This document shows, piece after piece, positions 29,004 to 39,810 of a stretch of DNA of 64,000 nt. Origin of the DNA: Gammaproteobacteria bacterium (GTDB lineage Bacteria; Pseudomonadota; Gammaproteobacteria; UBA6002); the NCBI GenBank assembly GCA_013697705.1, contig JACCWJ010000027.1, forward strand, positions 62,001-126,000, read 5' to 3'. Below the pieces are notes generated by a model. That model saw only the letters and a list, made by a program, of their open reading frames with translations. It did no database searches and was not told the origin of the DNA. The position numbers and the translations under genes were made by a program. Positions within the stretch are counted from its first letter, which is position 1, and the number at the start of each line of letters is the position of its first letter.

Positions 29004-29537
29004 ATGAATGCAGGTATCGAAACAGCTATAAAAAAAGCCAAAAACATTAAAGTCGCCATCTTTGATGTAGATGGAGTGCTAACGGATGGAAAAATTTACT
29101 TTACGAGTAGCGGTCTCGAATATAAGGCTTTTCACAGCCAAGATGGCTTAGGCATAAAAATGTTGCTTAGAGCAGGTATTGAAATTGCGATAATCACCGC
29201 ACGCACTTCTGAACTAGTGCAAAGGCGGATGGACGAGCTCGGAGTTCGGCACGTTTTTCAAGGGCAGGAAAATAAAATCATCTCATACGATATCTTAAAA
29301 AACACTTTGGGCGTGAATGATGATCAAATAGCGTATGTCGGAGATGATTTAAATGACGTAGCACCCATTAAGCGTTCCGGATTCGGTATTGCGGTAGCGA
29401 ATGCTTCACCTTTTGTGCATCAACATGCCGATTGGAGTACCTCACGTCAAGGTGGGTCAGGTGCAGTGAGAGAAGTTTGCGAATTTATATTGAATGCACA
29501 AGATTTATTAGCGCCTCTATGTGAGCAATATTTGTGA
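29004..29537 (+). CDS. kdsC: 3-deoxy-D-manno-octulosonate-8-phosphatase KdsC
   Basis: 177 aa, minimal HAD phosphatase without a cap domain, active as a tetramer. The nucleophile motif is FDVDGVLTDG (D21, D23), with YVGDDLNDVAPIKRSG later. It dephosphorylates Kdo-8-P to Kdo. It lies 10 bp after kdsD; its TGA overlaps the GTG start of lptC by 4 nt. Confidence 0.96.
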   Translation: MNAGIETAIKKAKNIKVAIFDVDGVLTDGKIYFTSSGLEYKAFHSQDGLGIKMLLRAGIEIAIITARTSELVQRRMDELGVRHVFQGQENKIISYDILKNTLGVNDDQIAYVGDDLNDVAPIKRSGFGIAVANASPFVHQHADWSTSRQGGSGAVREVCEFILNAQDLLAPLCEQYL

Positions 29538-30106
29538 GTAAACGCGTTTTTTTTATCAATATTACTTTTTTTTTAGCTATTGCTATAAGTGTTTTCTCGA
29601 TCAAACGCTTTATGGATAGTAGCACGGGGGAAAGAGATTTAAATAACGCAAACAGTCCAGATTCCTACATGGTGGATGCGTCTTATTTACGAACCAATGA
29701 CAATGGCCAACGCGATGTCATCGTATTTAGCCCTAAGGTAACTCATTACAAAGATCAAGATACGTCCCATTTTCAAAACCCTAAAATTCAAATCTATAAA
29801 AATGGCGAAGAGTGGCATATCACATCAAGAAATGCGAAAGGCATTCAAGGAGCAAATACCCTCTATTTATATGACAACGTCAAGGTTAAGCAATTACCTT
29901 CTAAAAAAAATGGTAGCACTCTCTTATCCACTAACACGCTCACAATTTTTCCGAAACAAAATATAGTCAGCACTAAAGATTATGTCACGATTGAACAGCC
30001 TGGTCTCAAAATTAGCGCCATAGGGCTACGGGGAGATTTAAATACAGGAGACATCCAGTTGTTGTCCAAAACAAGGGGACAATATGATCCGAAACAATCA
30101 CATTAG
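29534..30106 (+). CDS. lptC: LPS export protein LptC
   Basis: 190 aa from a GTG start (29534). One N-terminal membrane anchor (about residues 5-22) followed by the periplasmic beta-jellyroll (YFSP-like segment VIVFSPKVTHYKDQDTSHFQ, about 63-82). LptC is bitopic and receives LPS from LptB2FG, passing it to LptA. It overlaps lptA by 23 nt. Confidence 0.9.
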   Translation: MSKRVFFINITFFLAIAISVFSIKRFMDSSTGERDLNNANSPDSYMVDASYLRTNDNGQRDVIVFSPKVTHYKDQDTSHFQNPKIQIYKNGEEWHITSRNAKGIQGANTLYLYDNVKVKQLPSKKNGSTLLSTNTLTIFPKQNIVSTKDYVTIEQPGLKISAIGLRGDLNTGDIQLLSKTRGQYDPKQSH

Positions 30107-30593
30107 ATTGGCTGTTTTAGTATTGTTCTGGTGTTTTTTTTCTACAATTTATGCCAAAGATAAGCAAGATATTATTTATTTAGAAGCGGATAATGTTAAA
30201 TATGATCACAATAAAGGAATTATTAATTACGAAGGTAAAGTCCATGCCATACAGGGGTCGACCAACCTTTGGGCAGATGAAATGTCCGTTTACTACAATG
30301 GAAAACATAAAGTAGAAAAAGTAGTTGCCATTGGCAAATTAGCACAATATAAAACACTATTAAATGATAAAGATGTGTTAAAAGCATCTGCCAAAACAAT
30401 TTATTATTATCCACTTGCAGAAAAAGTAGTGTTACAAGAGGACGCCATGGTGGAATATAATAGTAATCAGTTCGCAGGTCCTTACATCTTTTATGACATG
30501 AAAAAAAAGGTGATTTCTTCCCACCCCAGAAAAAATAGCCAAACTAAAATAATATTAGAGCCCATTAAACAACTGAAAACTAATTTATCATGA
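30084..30593 (+). CDS. lptA: Periplasmic LPS-bridge protein LptA
   Basis: 169 aa with a signal peptide ([18 protein letters not shown]..., cleavage near IYA, residue 25). OstA-like jellyroll: [20 protein letters not shown] near residues 29-48 and [14 protein letters not shown] late. It polymerises head-to-tail to bridge the periplasm. The stop overlaps the lptB ATG by 4 nt. Confidence 0.92.
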   Translation: MIRNNHIRLAVLVLFWCFFSTIYAKDKQDIIYLEADNVKYDHNKGIINYEGKVHAIQGSTNLWADEMSVYYNGKHKVEKVVAIGKLAQYKTLLNDKDVLKASAKTIYYYPLAEKVVLQEDAMVEYNSNQFAGPYIFYDMKKKVISSHPRKNSQTKIILEPIKQLKTNLS

Positions 30594-31315
30594 ATATATT
30601 AACCGTAAAAAATTTAGAAAAAAATTACAAAACACGCCAAGTCGTCAAGAATGTTTCATTAGAACTTCATTCCGGAGAAGTGATTGGCTTACTCGGACCC
30701 AATGGCGCGGGAAAGACCACCAGTTTTTACATGATAGTGGGACTTATTCGTTGCAACGGTGGCACAGTGACTTTAAATGGTGAAGATATTACAGACTTAC
30801 CTATGCATTTAAGGGCGCGCAAAGGTATTGGCTACCTGCCCCAAGAGTGTTCGATCTTCAGGAAGTTAACTGTTGCTGAGAATATTATGGCCATCTTAGA
30901 GTTACGTAATGATCTTTCTAAAGCAGAGCGCCTCAGTAAACTCGACAACCTTTTGACCGAGTTCCACATCAGTCATCTCCGCAATGCAATTAGCATGAGC
31001 TTGTCTGGGGGGGAAAAACGCCGCGTTGAAATTGCGCGGGCATTGGCTATGGACCCTAATTTTATCTTGTTGGACGAACCTTTCGCCGGCATAGATCCCA
31101 TATCAGTCATTGATATCAAACGAATAGTACATCACCTCTGTGGACGAGGCCTGGGTATTTTGATCACAGATCATAATGTGCGAGAAACACTCGCCATCTG
31201 CCAAAAAGCCTACATTGTTAATCAAGGAGAAATAATTGCCTTTGGAACACCTACCGAAATACTCAATAACGTCTTAGTTCGCGAGGTCTATCTTGGCAAC
31301 GACTTCGATTTGTAA
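30590..31315 (+). CDS. lptB: LPS-export ABC ATPase LptB
   Basis: 241 aa. Walker [18 protein letters not shown] (about residues 37-53), Q-loop [12 protein letters not shown], signature [14 protein letters not shown] and Walker [15 protein letters not shown]. Energises LPS extraction as LptB2FG. Normally followed by rpoN in gammaproteobacteria; here it is followed directly by an hprK-like gene that overlaps it by 23 nt. Confidence 0.97.
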   Translation: MNILTVKNLEKNYKTRQVVKNVSLELHSGEVIGLLGPNGAGKTTSFYMIVGLIRCNGGTVTLNGEDITDLPMHLRARKGIGYLPQECSIFRKLTVAENIMAILELRNDLSKAERLSKLDNLLTEFHISHLRNAISMSLSGGEKRRVEIARALAMDPNFILLDEPFAGIDPISVIDIKRIVHHLCGRGLGILITDHNVRETLAICQKAYIVNQGEIIAFGTPTEILNNVLVREVYLGNDFDL

Positions 31316-31853
31316 TGAACCCGCTCCTGAAATTATTGTCCATGGAACTTTCTTAAATATTTATGGGGTTGGTGTGCTTATCACGGGTGAGCCAGGTATA
31401 GGCAAAAGTGAGCTCGCTCTAGGATTAATTTCGCGTAATCATCAACTTATTGCTGATGATGCGCCCTATTTCTCTCTGGAAAACAATTGCCTCATCGGCA
31501 AAAATCCTTTAAAAAAAGTTTTTTTGTCGGTACGAGGTATCGGTTTGATTGATGTAGGGTTAATATTTGGTCAAGCTAGGGTTAAAATGGGCCACACCCT
31601 CGATCTCATTATCCACTTACAGCTGGGAGAGGCCAGCAATACCATAGCGCATTTAAAAGGGCAACATTCCATAAAAGATATTCTAGGATGCTTGATTCCT
31701 TGCGTAACAATCCCTATTATCATCCCACGCAATTTAGAGGTGCTAGTTGAAATTATTGTGAAAAAATATTTACTAGAATTAAACAAGGAAGGGGCCTCTG
31801 TGGGTAATTTTGAAGAACTTCTTCAAGAAAAAATGGAAACATTTACTTCATGA
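31293..31853 (+). CDS. hprK: HPr kinase/phosphorylase, short form (kinase domain only)
   Basis: 186 aa, only the C-terminal catalytic domain of HprK; the N-terminal regulatory domain of Firmicutes enzymes is missing, as in the short HprK of proteobacteria. P-loop [10 protein letters not shown] (about 31-40), LIADDAP with D55/D56, and the family signature [13 protein letters not shown] (about 79-91). No in-frame ATG precedes the domain, so TTG 31293 inside lptB is the likely start, used by coupling. It should phosphorylate or dephosphorylate HPr on S46, encoded 400 bp downstream. Confidence 0.87.
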   Translation: MATTSICNEPAPEIIVHGTFLNIYGVGVLITGEPGIGKSELALGLISRNHQLIADDAPYFSLENNCLIGKNPLKKVFLSVRGIGLIDVGLIFGQARVKMGHTLDLIIHLQLGEASNTIAHLKGQHSIKDILGCLIPCVTIPIIIPRNLEVLVEIIVKKYLLELNKEGASVGNFEELLQEKMETFTS

Positions 31854-32254
31854 GCGTTGCGGTATTAATTATTACCCATTATGAAATTGGTCATGCACTC
31901 GTTAATGCGCTTCGAACTACCTATGGTGACAGCGTACCTTTAATTTTAGAAACGTTCGAGGTACCCTCTGACGCCGACCCCGATAAACTTCTCCCAGAAT
32001 TAAATATCATTATTAAAAGACTTGACCAAGGTAACGGTGTGCTCATTTTGACAGACTTATTTGGATCAACACCCAGTAATATTGCTTATGAGTTGCAAAA
32101 AGAAAGTCATATTCGAATTGTGACAGGTTTAAATCTGCCTATGCTGATCAGGGTTATGAATTATCCGAGCCTTAGTCTCGCCGACCTGGCTGAAAAAGCA
32201 ATGAAAGGTGGGCAGGCGGGTATAATTGGATCAGGGGATGTATTGAGTGATTAA
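31850..32254 (+). CDS. PTS EIIA component, mannose/fructose family
   Basis: 134 aa, EIIA-Man domain alone. Phospho-acceptor H10 in IITHYEIG, and ILTDLFGSTPSNIAYEL near residues 61-77, typical of the fold. No EIIB or EIIC is encoded nearby, so it is probably a regulatory phosphoprotein rather than a sugar permease. ATG overlaps the hprK stop by 4 nt; the end overlaps ptsH by 8 nt. Confidence 0.9.
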   Translation: MSVAVLIITHYEIGHALVNALRTTYGDSVPLILETFEVPSDADPDKLLPELNIIIKRLDQGNGVLILTDLFGSTPSNIAYELQKESHIRIVTGLNLPMLIRVMNYPSLSLADLAEKAMKGGQAGIIGSGDVLSD

Positions 32255-32516
32255 ACAAAAAATTATAATTGTTAATAAATTGGGGCTGCATGCAAGAGCG
32301 GCTGCGAAGCTAGTACACTTAGCCAGTCGCTTTGAAAGCGAAAGCAAGCTAGTACGAGGCGAAAAGTTTGTGAATGGCAAAAGTATCATGGGGGTCATGA
32401 TGTTAGCAGCCAGCAAGGGAACAGAGATCGAGCTATGGGTGGAAGGACCCGACGAAAATCAGGCTATGACCGCCCTTTGCGAGCTTATTAATGACCGTTT
32501 CGGGGAGGGAGAGTAA
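32247..32516 (+). CDS. ptsH: Phosphocarrier protein HPr
   Basis: 89 aa from GTG 32247. Both phosphorylation sites are present: H15 in KLGLHARAAAKL (EI-dependent) and S46 in NGKSIMGVMML (HprK-dependent), the latter matching the co-encoded kinase. Last gene of the eight-gene LPS/relay operon. Enzyme I is not in the window, so the upstream phosphate donor is unknown here. Confidence 0.93.
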   Translation: MIKQKIIIVNKLGLHARAAAKLVHLASRFESESKLVRGEKFVNGKSIMGVMMLAASKGTEIELWVEGPDENQAMTALCELINDRFGEGE

Positions 32517-32629
32517 ACCCTGGCTCAAACGGGGGGCAATGCACGTATTTTTTGTTCAAACAAGTAACAAAATTTGCTATTATAATCAATCTCCCTTGCT
32601 GACTTTCAAACAAAAGGCCATAGCTTCGA

Positions 32630-33973
32630 ATGAGTGATCCGAGTGACGATCTAGAACAGCATTTTTCAGAATTAACAGACACCTTAGCACCCGATTCTCC
32701 TCTTCGCGTATCTTTATACCAACACTATCAGGATAGTATGGGCGAATACGTAGTAAGCCCCATTGAAAAATTATGCGCCTTACATAACTTGTTGAATACA
32801 CCAGAAAATATTGAAATCTTTACCACACTAAAAAAAAGAAAGCTCCTCGAAGATATCAATTTAGATATATTAAACGTTATTCAAATTAAAATAACACGGC
32901 AGTATCAACTTAACCCTATAGCCCCCCCTAAAGAAAAAAATAGACGTACGCGGAAAGCGGGTCTTTTTTTCGCAATTACAATCTTATGCGCCTTGGTCGC
33001 TGCATTTGATGGCGCCTCAATAGCAGAAGGACTCATAAGTTCCTTTGCGACATTTGGTAGTGGGGGGTTTTCCAGTGCTTTACTTATCCCCCTACAGCTT
33101 ATTTTTGCTGGCATTTCAGTGGCCTTATTCTGCGGATTTGAACTTAGCAACATTGCCAAACCGTTAGGAATAAGTATGTTTGGCGTGAACAACCTCGTGA
33201 AAAATTATGCCAAACAATCTTTAGTCTATGCTCAAATTTTCACTCTTACTCAAGATGCGCTCATAAGTAAAAGCCTAGACCGTAATCAACTTGAGCAATT
33301 AGGTAGGAATTACAAGCTAATTAAGCAATGTTATAAAAGTCTAGACACGAAGGTGAGCCAAGTTAGATATGCACAAGAGAATCCTCCTCGCTGGAAATCT
33401 CGAGTACAGTCTGTTTATAAAATTGCAGCTGCGATTTTTTGCGGTTTATTAACTGGGTTTTTGGCCGCTAGTTTCCTTTCCTCCGCTTTACCGTGGATTC
33501 TGGGAGCTGGAGTAGCGGGAGGGCCTATCGGAATAGCTATTTCAGTTGGGTTAATTGCTTTATTTGTTATCGGGTCAGCCTTAATATATGCAAACTTCCA
33601 CGGCAAAGCAGCGTCTAAAGAATTTGTAAATAAAATCTCCGGCACTCCTTCCAATTCTGTTAAGAAGATTGCTGCTAGCGATGGCGTAACAAAAGATAAA
33701 ATCAGGCTGCTTGATCTGCAACTTGTACAACAGGTAGATTACAAAGAGCTCCAAGAGAAAGAACGTGTGCGAAAAATAGTGCAGCCAGAACAGCAGCTAG
33801 GTATGCAACCATTGGCTGGGAGTAAGCCCGAACGGAAGTGGGACAAGCAGCCACCGGCGGAGCCGCCCAAGCTGAGTCAAAACCCTAATAGAATGCAGTT
33901 AGGTCCTAATCCGAACATCGAGATTAAAGACCCCGTTGTGGTGAGTAGTAGCTCTACCGAGCTGAGTGTTTAA
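32630..33973 (+). CDS. Hypothetical four-TM protein with proline-rich tail (effector-like)
   Basis: 447 aa, no known family. A soluble N-terminal region of about 105 residues ends in basic KEKNRRTRK. It is followed by one paired membrane hairpin (about 112-180), a soluble helical segment (about 185-265) and a second hairpin (about 268-325). A hydrophilic tail of about 115 residues, rich in Pro/Gln/Lys (SKPERKWDKQPPAEPPKL), ends STELSV. Two TM hairpins flanked by long soluble parts resemble membrane-inserting effectors of Legionella and Coxiella; the assignment is inference. It faces pmbA tail to tail with a 5-bp gap. Confidence 0.65.
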   Translation: MSDPSDDLEQHFSELTDTLAPDSPLRVSLYQHYQDSMGEYVVSPIEKLCALHNLLNTPENIEIFTTLKKRKLLEDINLDILNVIQIKITRQYQLNPIAPPKEKNRRTRKAGLFFAITILCALVAAFDGASIAEGLISSFATFGSGGFSSALLIPLQLIFAGISVALFCGFELSNIAKPLGISMFGVNNLVKNYAKQSLVYAQIFTLTQDALISKSLDRNQLEQLGRNYKLIKQCYKSLDTKVSQVRYAQENPPRWKSRVQSVYKIAAAIFCGLLTGFLAASFLSSALPWILGAGVAGGPIGIAISVGLIALFVIGSALIYANFHGKAASKEFVNKISGTPSNSVKKIAASDGVTKDKIRLLDLQLVQQVDYKELQEKERVRKIVQPEQQLGMQPLAGSKPERKWDKQPPAEPPKLSQNPNRMQLGPNPNIEIKDPVVVSSSSTELSV

Positions 33974-33978
33974 TCGCT

Positions 33979-35304
33979 TTATTCGCCTGCTATGGTCATG
34001 CTATCGATCAATATCGAGCCGGTGTGGATGCGACTTCGCGTGTCAATATCATTGCTTACAGCCACAATATTCATGAACATCTCTTGTAGATTCCCAGCGA
34101 TAGTTATTTCTTCGACAGGATATTGAATTTTTCCGTTCTCCACCCAATAGCCAAAAGCACCTCGGGAGTAATCCCCGGTGACGATATTAACCCCTTGACC
34201 GATGAGCTCTGTGACTAATAAGCCAGTATCCATATTTTTAAGCAGCTCTTCAAAAGAGAGATCACTGGTGGTTATTAATAGATTGTAGACACCCCCCGCA
34301 TTACCGGTTGTTTGCATACCCAGTTTGCGCGCAGAGTAGCTGCTCAATATATAGTTTTGCAAAACGCCATCACACACAAAATCTTGTTTAAGGGTGCGCA
34401 CACCTTCACCATCAAAAGGAGCACTCCCCACCGCTTTTGGAAGGTGTGGATGTTGAGTCAAACTAATATGGGAAGGAAAGACGGGCTTATTTAAGTGGTC
34501 CACTAAAAAAGAGGACTTTCGATAGATACTGCCACCACTCGTCGCACTGATATAATTGCTCAATAGAGACTTGGCGATGTCTGCGCTGAACACAACGGGT
34601 GCAGTGCGGGTGGTAAGACGTCTAGCACCTAATCGGTTGATAGTTTTTTCGCTCGCTTTTCTAGCCAAATCTTCAATTTTCTTCATATCCGCTGCGTTTC
34701 TAGCAATAGTGTAATCATAATCCCGATGCATATGACCATTCTCTTGCGCGATTAAAACACAATTAAGGCTATGTTGAGTGGTAAGGTAGGAACCGGTAAA
34801 GCCATGCGTATTAGCATACACCTGCAAAGAACGATGGCTTGAAAGTGAGGACCCTTCAGAATTAGTGATGCGGGGATTTTCCATTGCCAAGGTTTCACAT
34901 TCAATTGTAAAGTCCAATGCGGCTTCAGGCGTAATTTCCCACGGATGATCTAGATTTAAATCTGGATAATCAAATGCCATCTGAGATTTTTCAGCGAGGC
35001 CAGAATAAGGATCAGAACTGGTATACTTTGCAATATTGCATGCCTTTGCGATAGTCGTATCAAGGGCGAGAGGCGACAAATCGGATGAGCTAGCCGATCC
35101 CGACTGTTGACCAAAAAAAACGGTTATGCCGATGCCTTTGTCGTGATGATGTTCTACCGTCTCTACCTGTTTCAAACGAGACGACACTGTAAATCCCGCC
35201 TCTAGACTCATGGTAACTTCTGCATGTGAAGCGCCTTGCTTTTTAGCTTTTTCGAGAATGTCAGCACTCAGGTTTTCATAATGACTTTTATCAAAAATAT
35301 TCAT
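33979..35304 (-). CDS. pmbA: Metalloprotease PmbA (TldE)
   Basis: 441 aa, TldE/PmbA half of the TldD/TldE heterodimer. N-terminal AEVTMSLEAGFTVSSR (about 23-38), central RTAPVVFSADIAKSLLSNYI and C-terminal GQGVNIVTGDYSRGAFGYWV. PmbA lacks the HExxxH zinc site, which belongs to TldD; tldD is not in this window. In E. coli the pair processes microcin B17 and degrades CcdA. It is on the same strand as lon, 50 bp downstream of its stop. Confidence 0.92.
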   Translation of the reverse strand: MNIFDKSHYENLSADILEKAKKQGASHAEVTMSLEAGFTVSSRLKQVETVEHHHDKGIGITVFFGQQSGSASSSDLSPLALDTTIAKACNIAKYTSSDPYSGLAEKSQMAFDYPDLNLDHPWEITPEAALDFTIECETLAMENPRITNSEGSSLSSHRSLQVYANTHGFTGSYLTTQHSLNCVLIAQENGHMHRDYDYTIARNAADMKKIEDLARKASEKTINRLGARRLTTRTAPVVFSADIAKSLLSNYISATSGGSIYRKSSFLVDHLNKPVFPSHISLTQHPHLPKAVGSAPFDGEGVRTLKQDFVCDGVLQNYILSSYSARKLGMQTTGNAGGVYNLLITTSDLSFEELLKNMDTGLLVTELIGQGVNIVTGDYSRGAFGYWVENGKIQYPVEEITIAGNLQEMFMNIVAVSNDIDTRSRIHTGSILIDSMTIAGE

Positions 35305-35331
35305 GTGTTCCGGGTTAACCTCTCAGGATAA

Positions 35332-35360
35332 GCATTAATCCTCAATATTAGGATTAATGC
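35332..35360 (-). terminator. Hairpin overlapping the lon stop codon
   Basis: Perfect 11-bp stem (GCATTAATCCT, 35332-35342, with AGGATTAATGC, 35350-35360) and a 7-nt loop. The lon stop codon 35354-35356 lies inside the upstream arm as read on the minus strand. No T-run follows, so it could be an attenuator or mRNA 3'-end stabiliser between lon and pmbA. Confidence 0.6.
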
Positions 35361-37768
35361 GCACTTTCTTGTTGTTTAACTTTTTTCCTACCTGGGCTCC
35401 CATGAACCACTAATACCTCTTGATCATCAGTAATAACTTGAGGCAAATGCTCCAAGGCGACTTCAAGGACTTCATCTATCCAACGCACCGGTCGAATGTC
35501 TAAATTTTGGGTAATGTTTTTAGGAATTTCTTTTAAATCTCTTTTATTCTCGGCTGGGATAATAACGGTTTTGACTCTGCCCCGGAGCGCCGCGATTAGT
35601 TTTTCTTTTAATCCGCCGATAGGTAATACTTCACCTCGCAAGGTGATTTCCCCTGTCATTGCCACATCTGCCCTCACTGGAATCTTAGCCAGCGTTGAAA
35701 CTAATGCAGTACACATGCCAATCCCTGCGCTAGGTCCATCTTTTGGAGTGGCACCTTCAGGTACATGCACGTGGAAATCATACGCATGGAAGAAATCTTC
35801 TGGTATGCCTAGTAATTTTGCTCGACTTCTAACCACTGTCATTGCCGCTTGGATAGATTCTTGCATCACATCCCCTAAACGACCGGTAAAAGTTGACTTG
35901 CCCTTGCCCGGAATTGCTACCGCCTCTATCTTGAGGAGCTCTCCTCCAAACTCGGTCCACGCCAATCCGGTGACTTGGCCCACCTGATTATCTTTGTCAA
36001 TTTCACCATAGCGGAATTTCTTAACGCCTAAGTATTTTTCAATATTCTTACTCGTGACGATACGTTTTTTCATAGTTGGTTTAAGAATAATTTCTTTCAC
36101 CACCTTACGTGCAATTTTAGAGATAGCGCGTTCCACACTTCTGACACCCGCTTCACGCGTATAATGTCGAATAATTTCTCTAACGGCTTGTTCTGTAATT
36201 TTGATCTCTTCTTCTTTAAGACCACTGCCTGTCTGCTGTTTTGGAATCAAATATCGTGTGGCGATATTGATTTTCTCTTCCTCGGTATATCCCGCCAACC
36301 TAATAACTTCCATACGGTCAAGCAAGGCTGGAGGTATGTCTAACGAGTTCGCTGTAGCAATGAACATCACGTCTGATAAATCGTAATCCACTTCTAAATA
36401 ATGATCATTAAAAGTCGAGTTTTGTTCTGGATCGAGCACTTCGAGTAAGGCTGAAGCAGGGTCACCCCTAAAATCCATGGCCATTTTATCCACTTCATCC
36501 AACATAAACAGAGGATTACGTACTTTTACTTTGCTTAATTTTTGAATTATTTTTCCGGGCATAGAACCAATATACGTTCTTCTATGACCCCGAATTTCAG
36601 CTTCATCGCGAATCCCGCCCAAAGAGATACGTACAAATTCTCGGCCAGTAGCATTAGCAATAGATTGGCCTAAGGAGGTCTTACCCACCCCAGGAGGCCC
36701 TACGAGACACAGGATAGGTCCTTTAACTTTTTTGGCGCGTTGTTGCACAGCTAAATATTCCAGAATTCTTTCTTTAACTTTTTCAAGCCCATAATGTTCT
36801 CGTTCTAGAATATCTTCGGCTTTCTTCAAATCGTCACTAACTTTAGTACGTTTCTTCCAAGGAACGCCTAATAACCAATCAAGATAATTCCGAGAAACAG
36901 TAGCCTCTGCTGACATAGGAGGCATCATTCGAAGCTTATTAAGTTCTGCCATCGCCTTATCTTTGGCTTCAGCAGACATGCCGGCTTTATCAATTTTTTC
37001 TTTAAGTTGATCGATATCGGTGCCGCCACCCATCTCATCAATCTCACCAAGTTCTTTTTGAATCGCCTTCATTTTTTCATTGAGATAATATTCGCGCTGA
37101 CTTTTTTCCATCTGCTTCTTAACGCGATTTTGTATTTTTTTCTCAATTTGCAACAGATCCATCTCAGCTTCTAGATAAGCTAAAACAAGCTCCAAGCGTT
37201 CTAAGATAGAGGTGGATTCTAATATTTTTTGTTTATCGACAATTTTGAGGGGAACATGCGCTGCGATAGTATCCGCTAGCCGAGCCGGATCATCAATGCT
37301 GGAAAGTGAGGTCAAAATCTCAGGAGGTATCCGTTTATTGAGTTTCACGTATTGTTCAAACTGCATTAGCAATGAGCGAATAACAACTTCCATGTCGCTC
37401 TGCGGCCCTGAGATATCCTTCATAAATTGAATATCAGCATTATAAAAATCTTCTTCCTCCGTAAAGCGGATAATATGGGCACGTTTATTGCCCTCTACCA
37501 ATACTTTTACAGTTCCATCAGGAAGCTTTAATAGCTGTAAAACAGTTGAAATAGTTCCCACTTCATAGAAGTCTTCAATGGTGGGCTCGTCTACGCTGGG
37601 GTCTTTTTGTGCCACTAAAAAAATTTGTTTACCATCATTCATCGCAGAATCTAAGGCCTTAATTGACTTAGGCCTACCCACAAATAATGGAATTACCATA
37701 TGAGGATATACTACAACATCACGCAATGGTAAAACGGGCATATTTGAAAGTGTTTTCTTGTCGCTCAT
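35354..37768 (-). CDS. lon: ATP-dependent protease Lon
   Basis: 804 aa, complete LonA: N-terminal substrate-binding domain (1-~205), AAA+ module with [13 protein letters not shown] Walker A near residues 354-366 and FMLDEVDKM Walker B, then the protease domain with the Ser-Lys dyad: S680 in DGPSAGIGM and a Lys about 43 residues later in [10 protein letters not shown]. It degrades misfolded and regulatory proteins. It lies 38 bp after clpX, a gap that leaves little room for its own heat-shock promoter. Confidence 0.97.
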   Translation of the reverse strand: MSDKKTLSNMPVLPLRDVVVYPHMVIPLFVGRPKSIKALDSAMNDGKQIFLVAQKDPSVDEPTIEDFYEVGTISTVLQLLKLPDGTVKVLVEGNKRAHIIRFTEEEDFYNADIQFMKDISGPQSDMEVVIRSLLMQFEQYVKLNKRIPPEILTSLSSIDDPARLADTIAAHVPLKIVDKQKILESTSILERLELVLAYLEAEMDLLQIEKKIQNRVKKQMEKSQREYYLNEKMKAIQKELGEIDEMGGGTDIDQLKEKIDKAGMSAEAKDKAMAELNKLRMMPPMSAEATVSRNYLDWLLGVPWKKRTKVSDDLKKAEDILEREHYGLEKVKERILEYLAVQQRAKKVKGPILCLVGPPGVGKTSLGQSIANATGREFVRISLGGIRDEAEIRGHRRTYIGSMPGKIIQKLSKVKVRNPLFMLDEVDKMAMDFRGDPASALLEVLDPEQNSTFNDHYLEVDYDLSDVMFIATANSLDIPPALLDRMEVIRLAGYTEEEKINIATRYLIPKQQTGSGLKEEEIKITEQAVREIIRHYTREAGVRSVERAISKIARKVVKEIILKPTMKKRIVTSKNIEKYLGVKKFRYGEIDKDNQVGQVTGLAWTEFGGELLKIEAVAIPGKGKSTFTGRLGDVMQESIQAAMTVVRSRAKLLGIPEDFFHAYDFHVHVPEGATPKDGPSAGIGMCTALVSTLAKIPVRADVAMTGEITLRGEVLPIGGLKEKLIAALRGRVKTVIIPAENKRDLKEIPKNITQNLDIRPVRWIDEVLEVALEHLPQVITDDQEVLVVHGSPGRKKVKQQESAH

Positions 37769-37806
37769 AATTTTAATCTTCTCTTTTTTAGGCTATACCT
37801 TACCAC

Positions 37807-39063
37807 TTAATCAGAAGCAGCTCTCGATGGTTCCTTATTCTCATATATTAGTATAGGAGCTGATTCTGCATTTATGACAGAATCATCAATTACAACTTTG
37901 CTCAACCCTTGAATGGACGGCAATTCATACATGATATCTAATAAAACATTTTCAAGGATAGATCGCAGGCCACGGGCTCCAGCTTTACGAGAAAGGGATT
38001 TTTTCGCTATGGCGCGGAGTGCCGAATCTCTAAATTCAATATCCACCTGCTCCATCGAAAATAATTTTGAATATTGCTTAGTAAGGGCATTTTTAGGTTC
38101 AGTTAGCACGCGGATTAAGGCTTCTTCATCAAGCTCTTCGAGAGTCGCTAGTACAGGTAAACGACCGATGAATTCAGGAATCAAGCCAAATTTAATCAAA
38201 TCTTCTGGTTCTACACTACGCAGTAAATCACCGGTCTTTCTTTCTTCCTTACTTTTGACTTCAGCAGAAAAGCCAATACCACCCTTCTCGGTTCTTTCTC
38301 GGATAATTCTATCTAGATCAGCAAAAGCTCCTCCACAGATGAACAGAATATTCTTCGTATTCACATGTAAAAATTCTTGTTGTGGGTGCTTTCGACCTCC
38401 CTGCGGGGGGATACTGGCAACAGTCCCTTCAATCAATTTTAAAAGAGCCTGCTGAACTCCTTCACCCGAAACGTCACGGGTTATGGAAGGATTATCAGAT
38501 TTGCGTGAAATCTTGTCGATTTCGTCAATGTAGACAATACCAATTTGAGCTTTTTCAACATCATAATCACATTTTTGCAAAAGCTTTTGGATTATATTTT
38601 CAACATCTTCCCCAACATACCCTGCTTCGGTAAGGGTAGTGGCATCTGCAATCGCAAAGGGTACATTTAATACTCTGGCGAGTGTTTCTGCTAATAACGT
38701 CTTGCCTGAACCCGTAGGCCCTATCAATAAAATATTACTTTTACTCAACTCAACATCGTTATCGTCATTCGCATTGGATTCGATGCGTTTATAATGATTA
38801 TAAACTGCAACTGAAAGCGCTTTTTTAGCAAAGGATTGACCTATAACGTATTCGTCAAGCGCAGTTTTGATTTTTTGCGGTGTGGGCAACTTGTTTTGAG
38901 CTTCGGGAATCTGTTTGGTGAGCTCTTCTTCGCGGATAATGTCGTTACATAGCTCGACACATTCATCACATACATATACAGAAGGTCCAGCAATCAGCTT
39001 TCGGACTTCATGCTGACTTTTGCCGCAAAATGAGCAGTAAAGAACCTTGTTTTCGTCGGTCAT
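37807..39063 (-). CDS. clpX: Clp protease ATP-binding subunit ClpX
   Basis: 418 aa. N-terminal zinc-binding domain with C10, C13, C32 and C35, then AAA+ motifs: Walker [13 protein letters not shown], Walker [10 protein letters not shown], the GYVGEDV pore-1 loop and arginine-sensor region. Unfolds substrates for ClpP (or alone). Separated from clpP by about 100 bp, the only sizeable gap in the tig-clpP-clpX-lon run, so a second promoter there is possible. Confidence 0.97.
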   Translation of the reverse strand: MTDENKVLYCSFCGKSQHEVRKLIAGPSVYVCDECVELCNDIIREEELTKQIPEAQNKLPTPQKIKTALDEYVIGQSFAKKALSVAVYNHYKRIESNANDDNDVELSKSNILLIGPTGSGKTLLAETLARVLNVPFAIADATTLTEAGYVGEDVENIIQKLLQKCDYDVEKAQIGIVYIDEIDKISRKSDNPSITRDVSGEGVQQALLKLIEGTVASIPPQGGRKHPQQEFLHVNTKNILFICGGAFADLDRIIRERTEKGGIGFSAEVKSKEERKTGDLLRSVEPEDLIKFGLIPEFIGRLPVLATLEELDEEALIRVLTEPKNALTKQYSKLFSMEQVDIEFRDSALRAIAKKSLSRKAGARGLRSILENVLLDIMYELPSIQGLSKVVIDDSVINAESAPILIYENKEPSRAASD

Positions 39064-39162
39064 TAGCCCTACCTCGTAAATTCAACCACTACATATATGT
39101 GGGTAGTAAGTTACTATTTCAATTATAGATAATAAATTAATTATGAGATGCGGGAGTGATTG

Positions 39163-39810
39163 TCATCCCTTATCCTCAACCTCAGCGGTTTTGGAGCTCG
39201 AAGTGCCGGGAATATTGACTCGGTTGGTAATCACCTTATCTATTAAACCATAGGCTACCGCGGATTCAGGCGACATAAAGTTGTCTCGATCAGTATCTTT
39301 GCGAATTTGCTCAATGGGTTTGCCGGTATGCATTGCCAAAATTGCATTTAATGTTTCGGCGATTCGAAGGGTTTCTTTTGCGTGGATTTGGATATCAGTG
39401 CCTTGACCTTGATAGCCACCTAAGACTTGGTGAATCATCACCGTTGAATGGGGCAGACAATAACGCTTGCCTTTAGCGCCTGAAGCAAGCACTAGTGCTC
39501 CAGCACTCGCAGCATGCCCAATACAAAGTGTACTGACGTCAGGCTTAATGAATTGCATAGTATCGTAAATAGCTAAGCCCGCTGTTACTACACCACCTGG
39601 AGAATTAATATAAAGGTTAATGTCCTTATCTGGGTTTTCAGATTCTAAGAATAATAATTGAGCGATAATTAGATTGGCCATATGCTGCTCAATTTCACCT
39701 ACGAGAAAGATCACGCGTTCTTTGAGAAGGCGGGAATATATATCATAGGCACGTTCGCCACGAGCTGTCTGCTCGACTACCATAGGGACCAATTGATTAA
39801 TCATCTTCAC
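39163..39810 (-). CDS. clpP: ATP-dependent Clp protease proteolytic subunit ClpP
   Basis: 215 aa. Catalytic triad S102 (GHAASAGA), H127 (MIHQVLGG) and D176 (DTDRDNFM). Forms the tetradecameric barrel served by ClpX. The start overlaps the trigger-factor stop by 14 nt; M3 is an alternative start. Residues after 200 (a Thr/Ser/Lys-rich tail) are less conserved. Confidence 0.97.
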   Translation of the reverse strand: MKMINQLVPMVVEQTARGERAYDIYSRLLKERVIFLVGEIEQHMANLIIAQLLFLESENPDKDINLYINSPGGVVTAGLAIYDTMQFIKPDVSTLCIGHAASAGALVLASGAKGKRYCLPHSTVMIHQVLGGYQGQGTDIQIHAKETLRIAETLNAILAMHTGKPIEQIRKDTDRDNFMSPESAVAYGLIDKVITNRVNIPGTSSSKTAEVEDKG

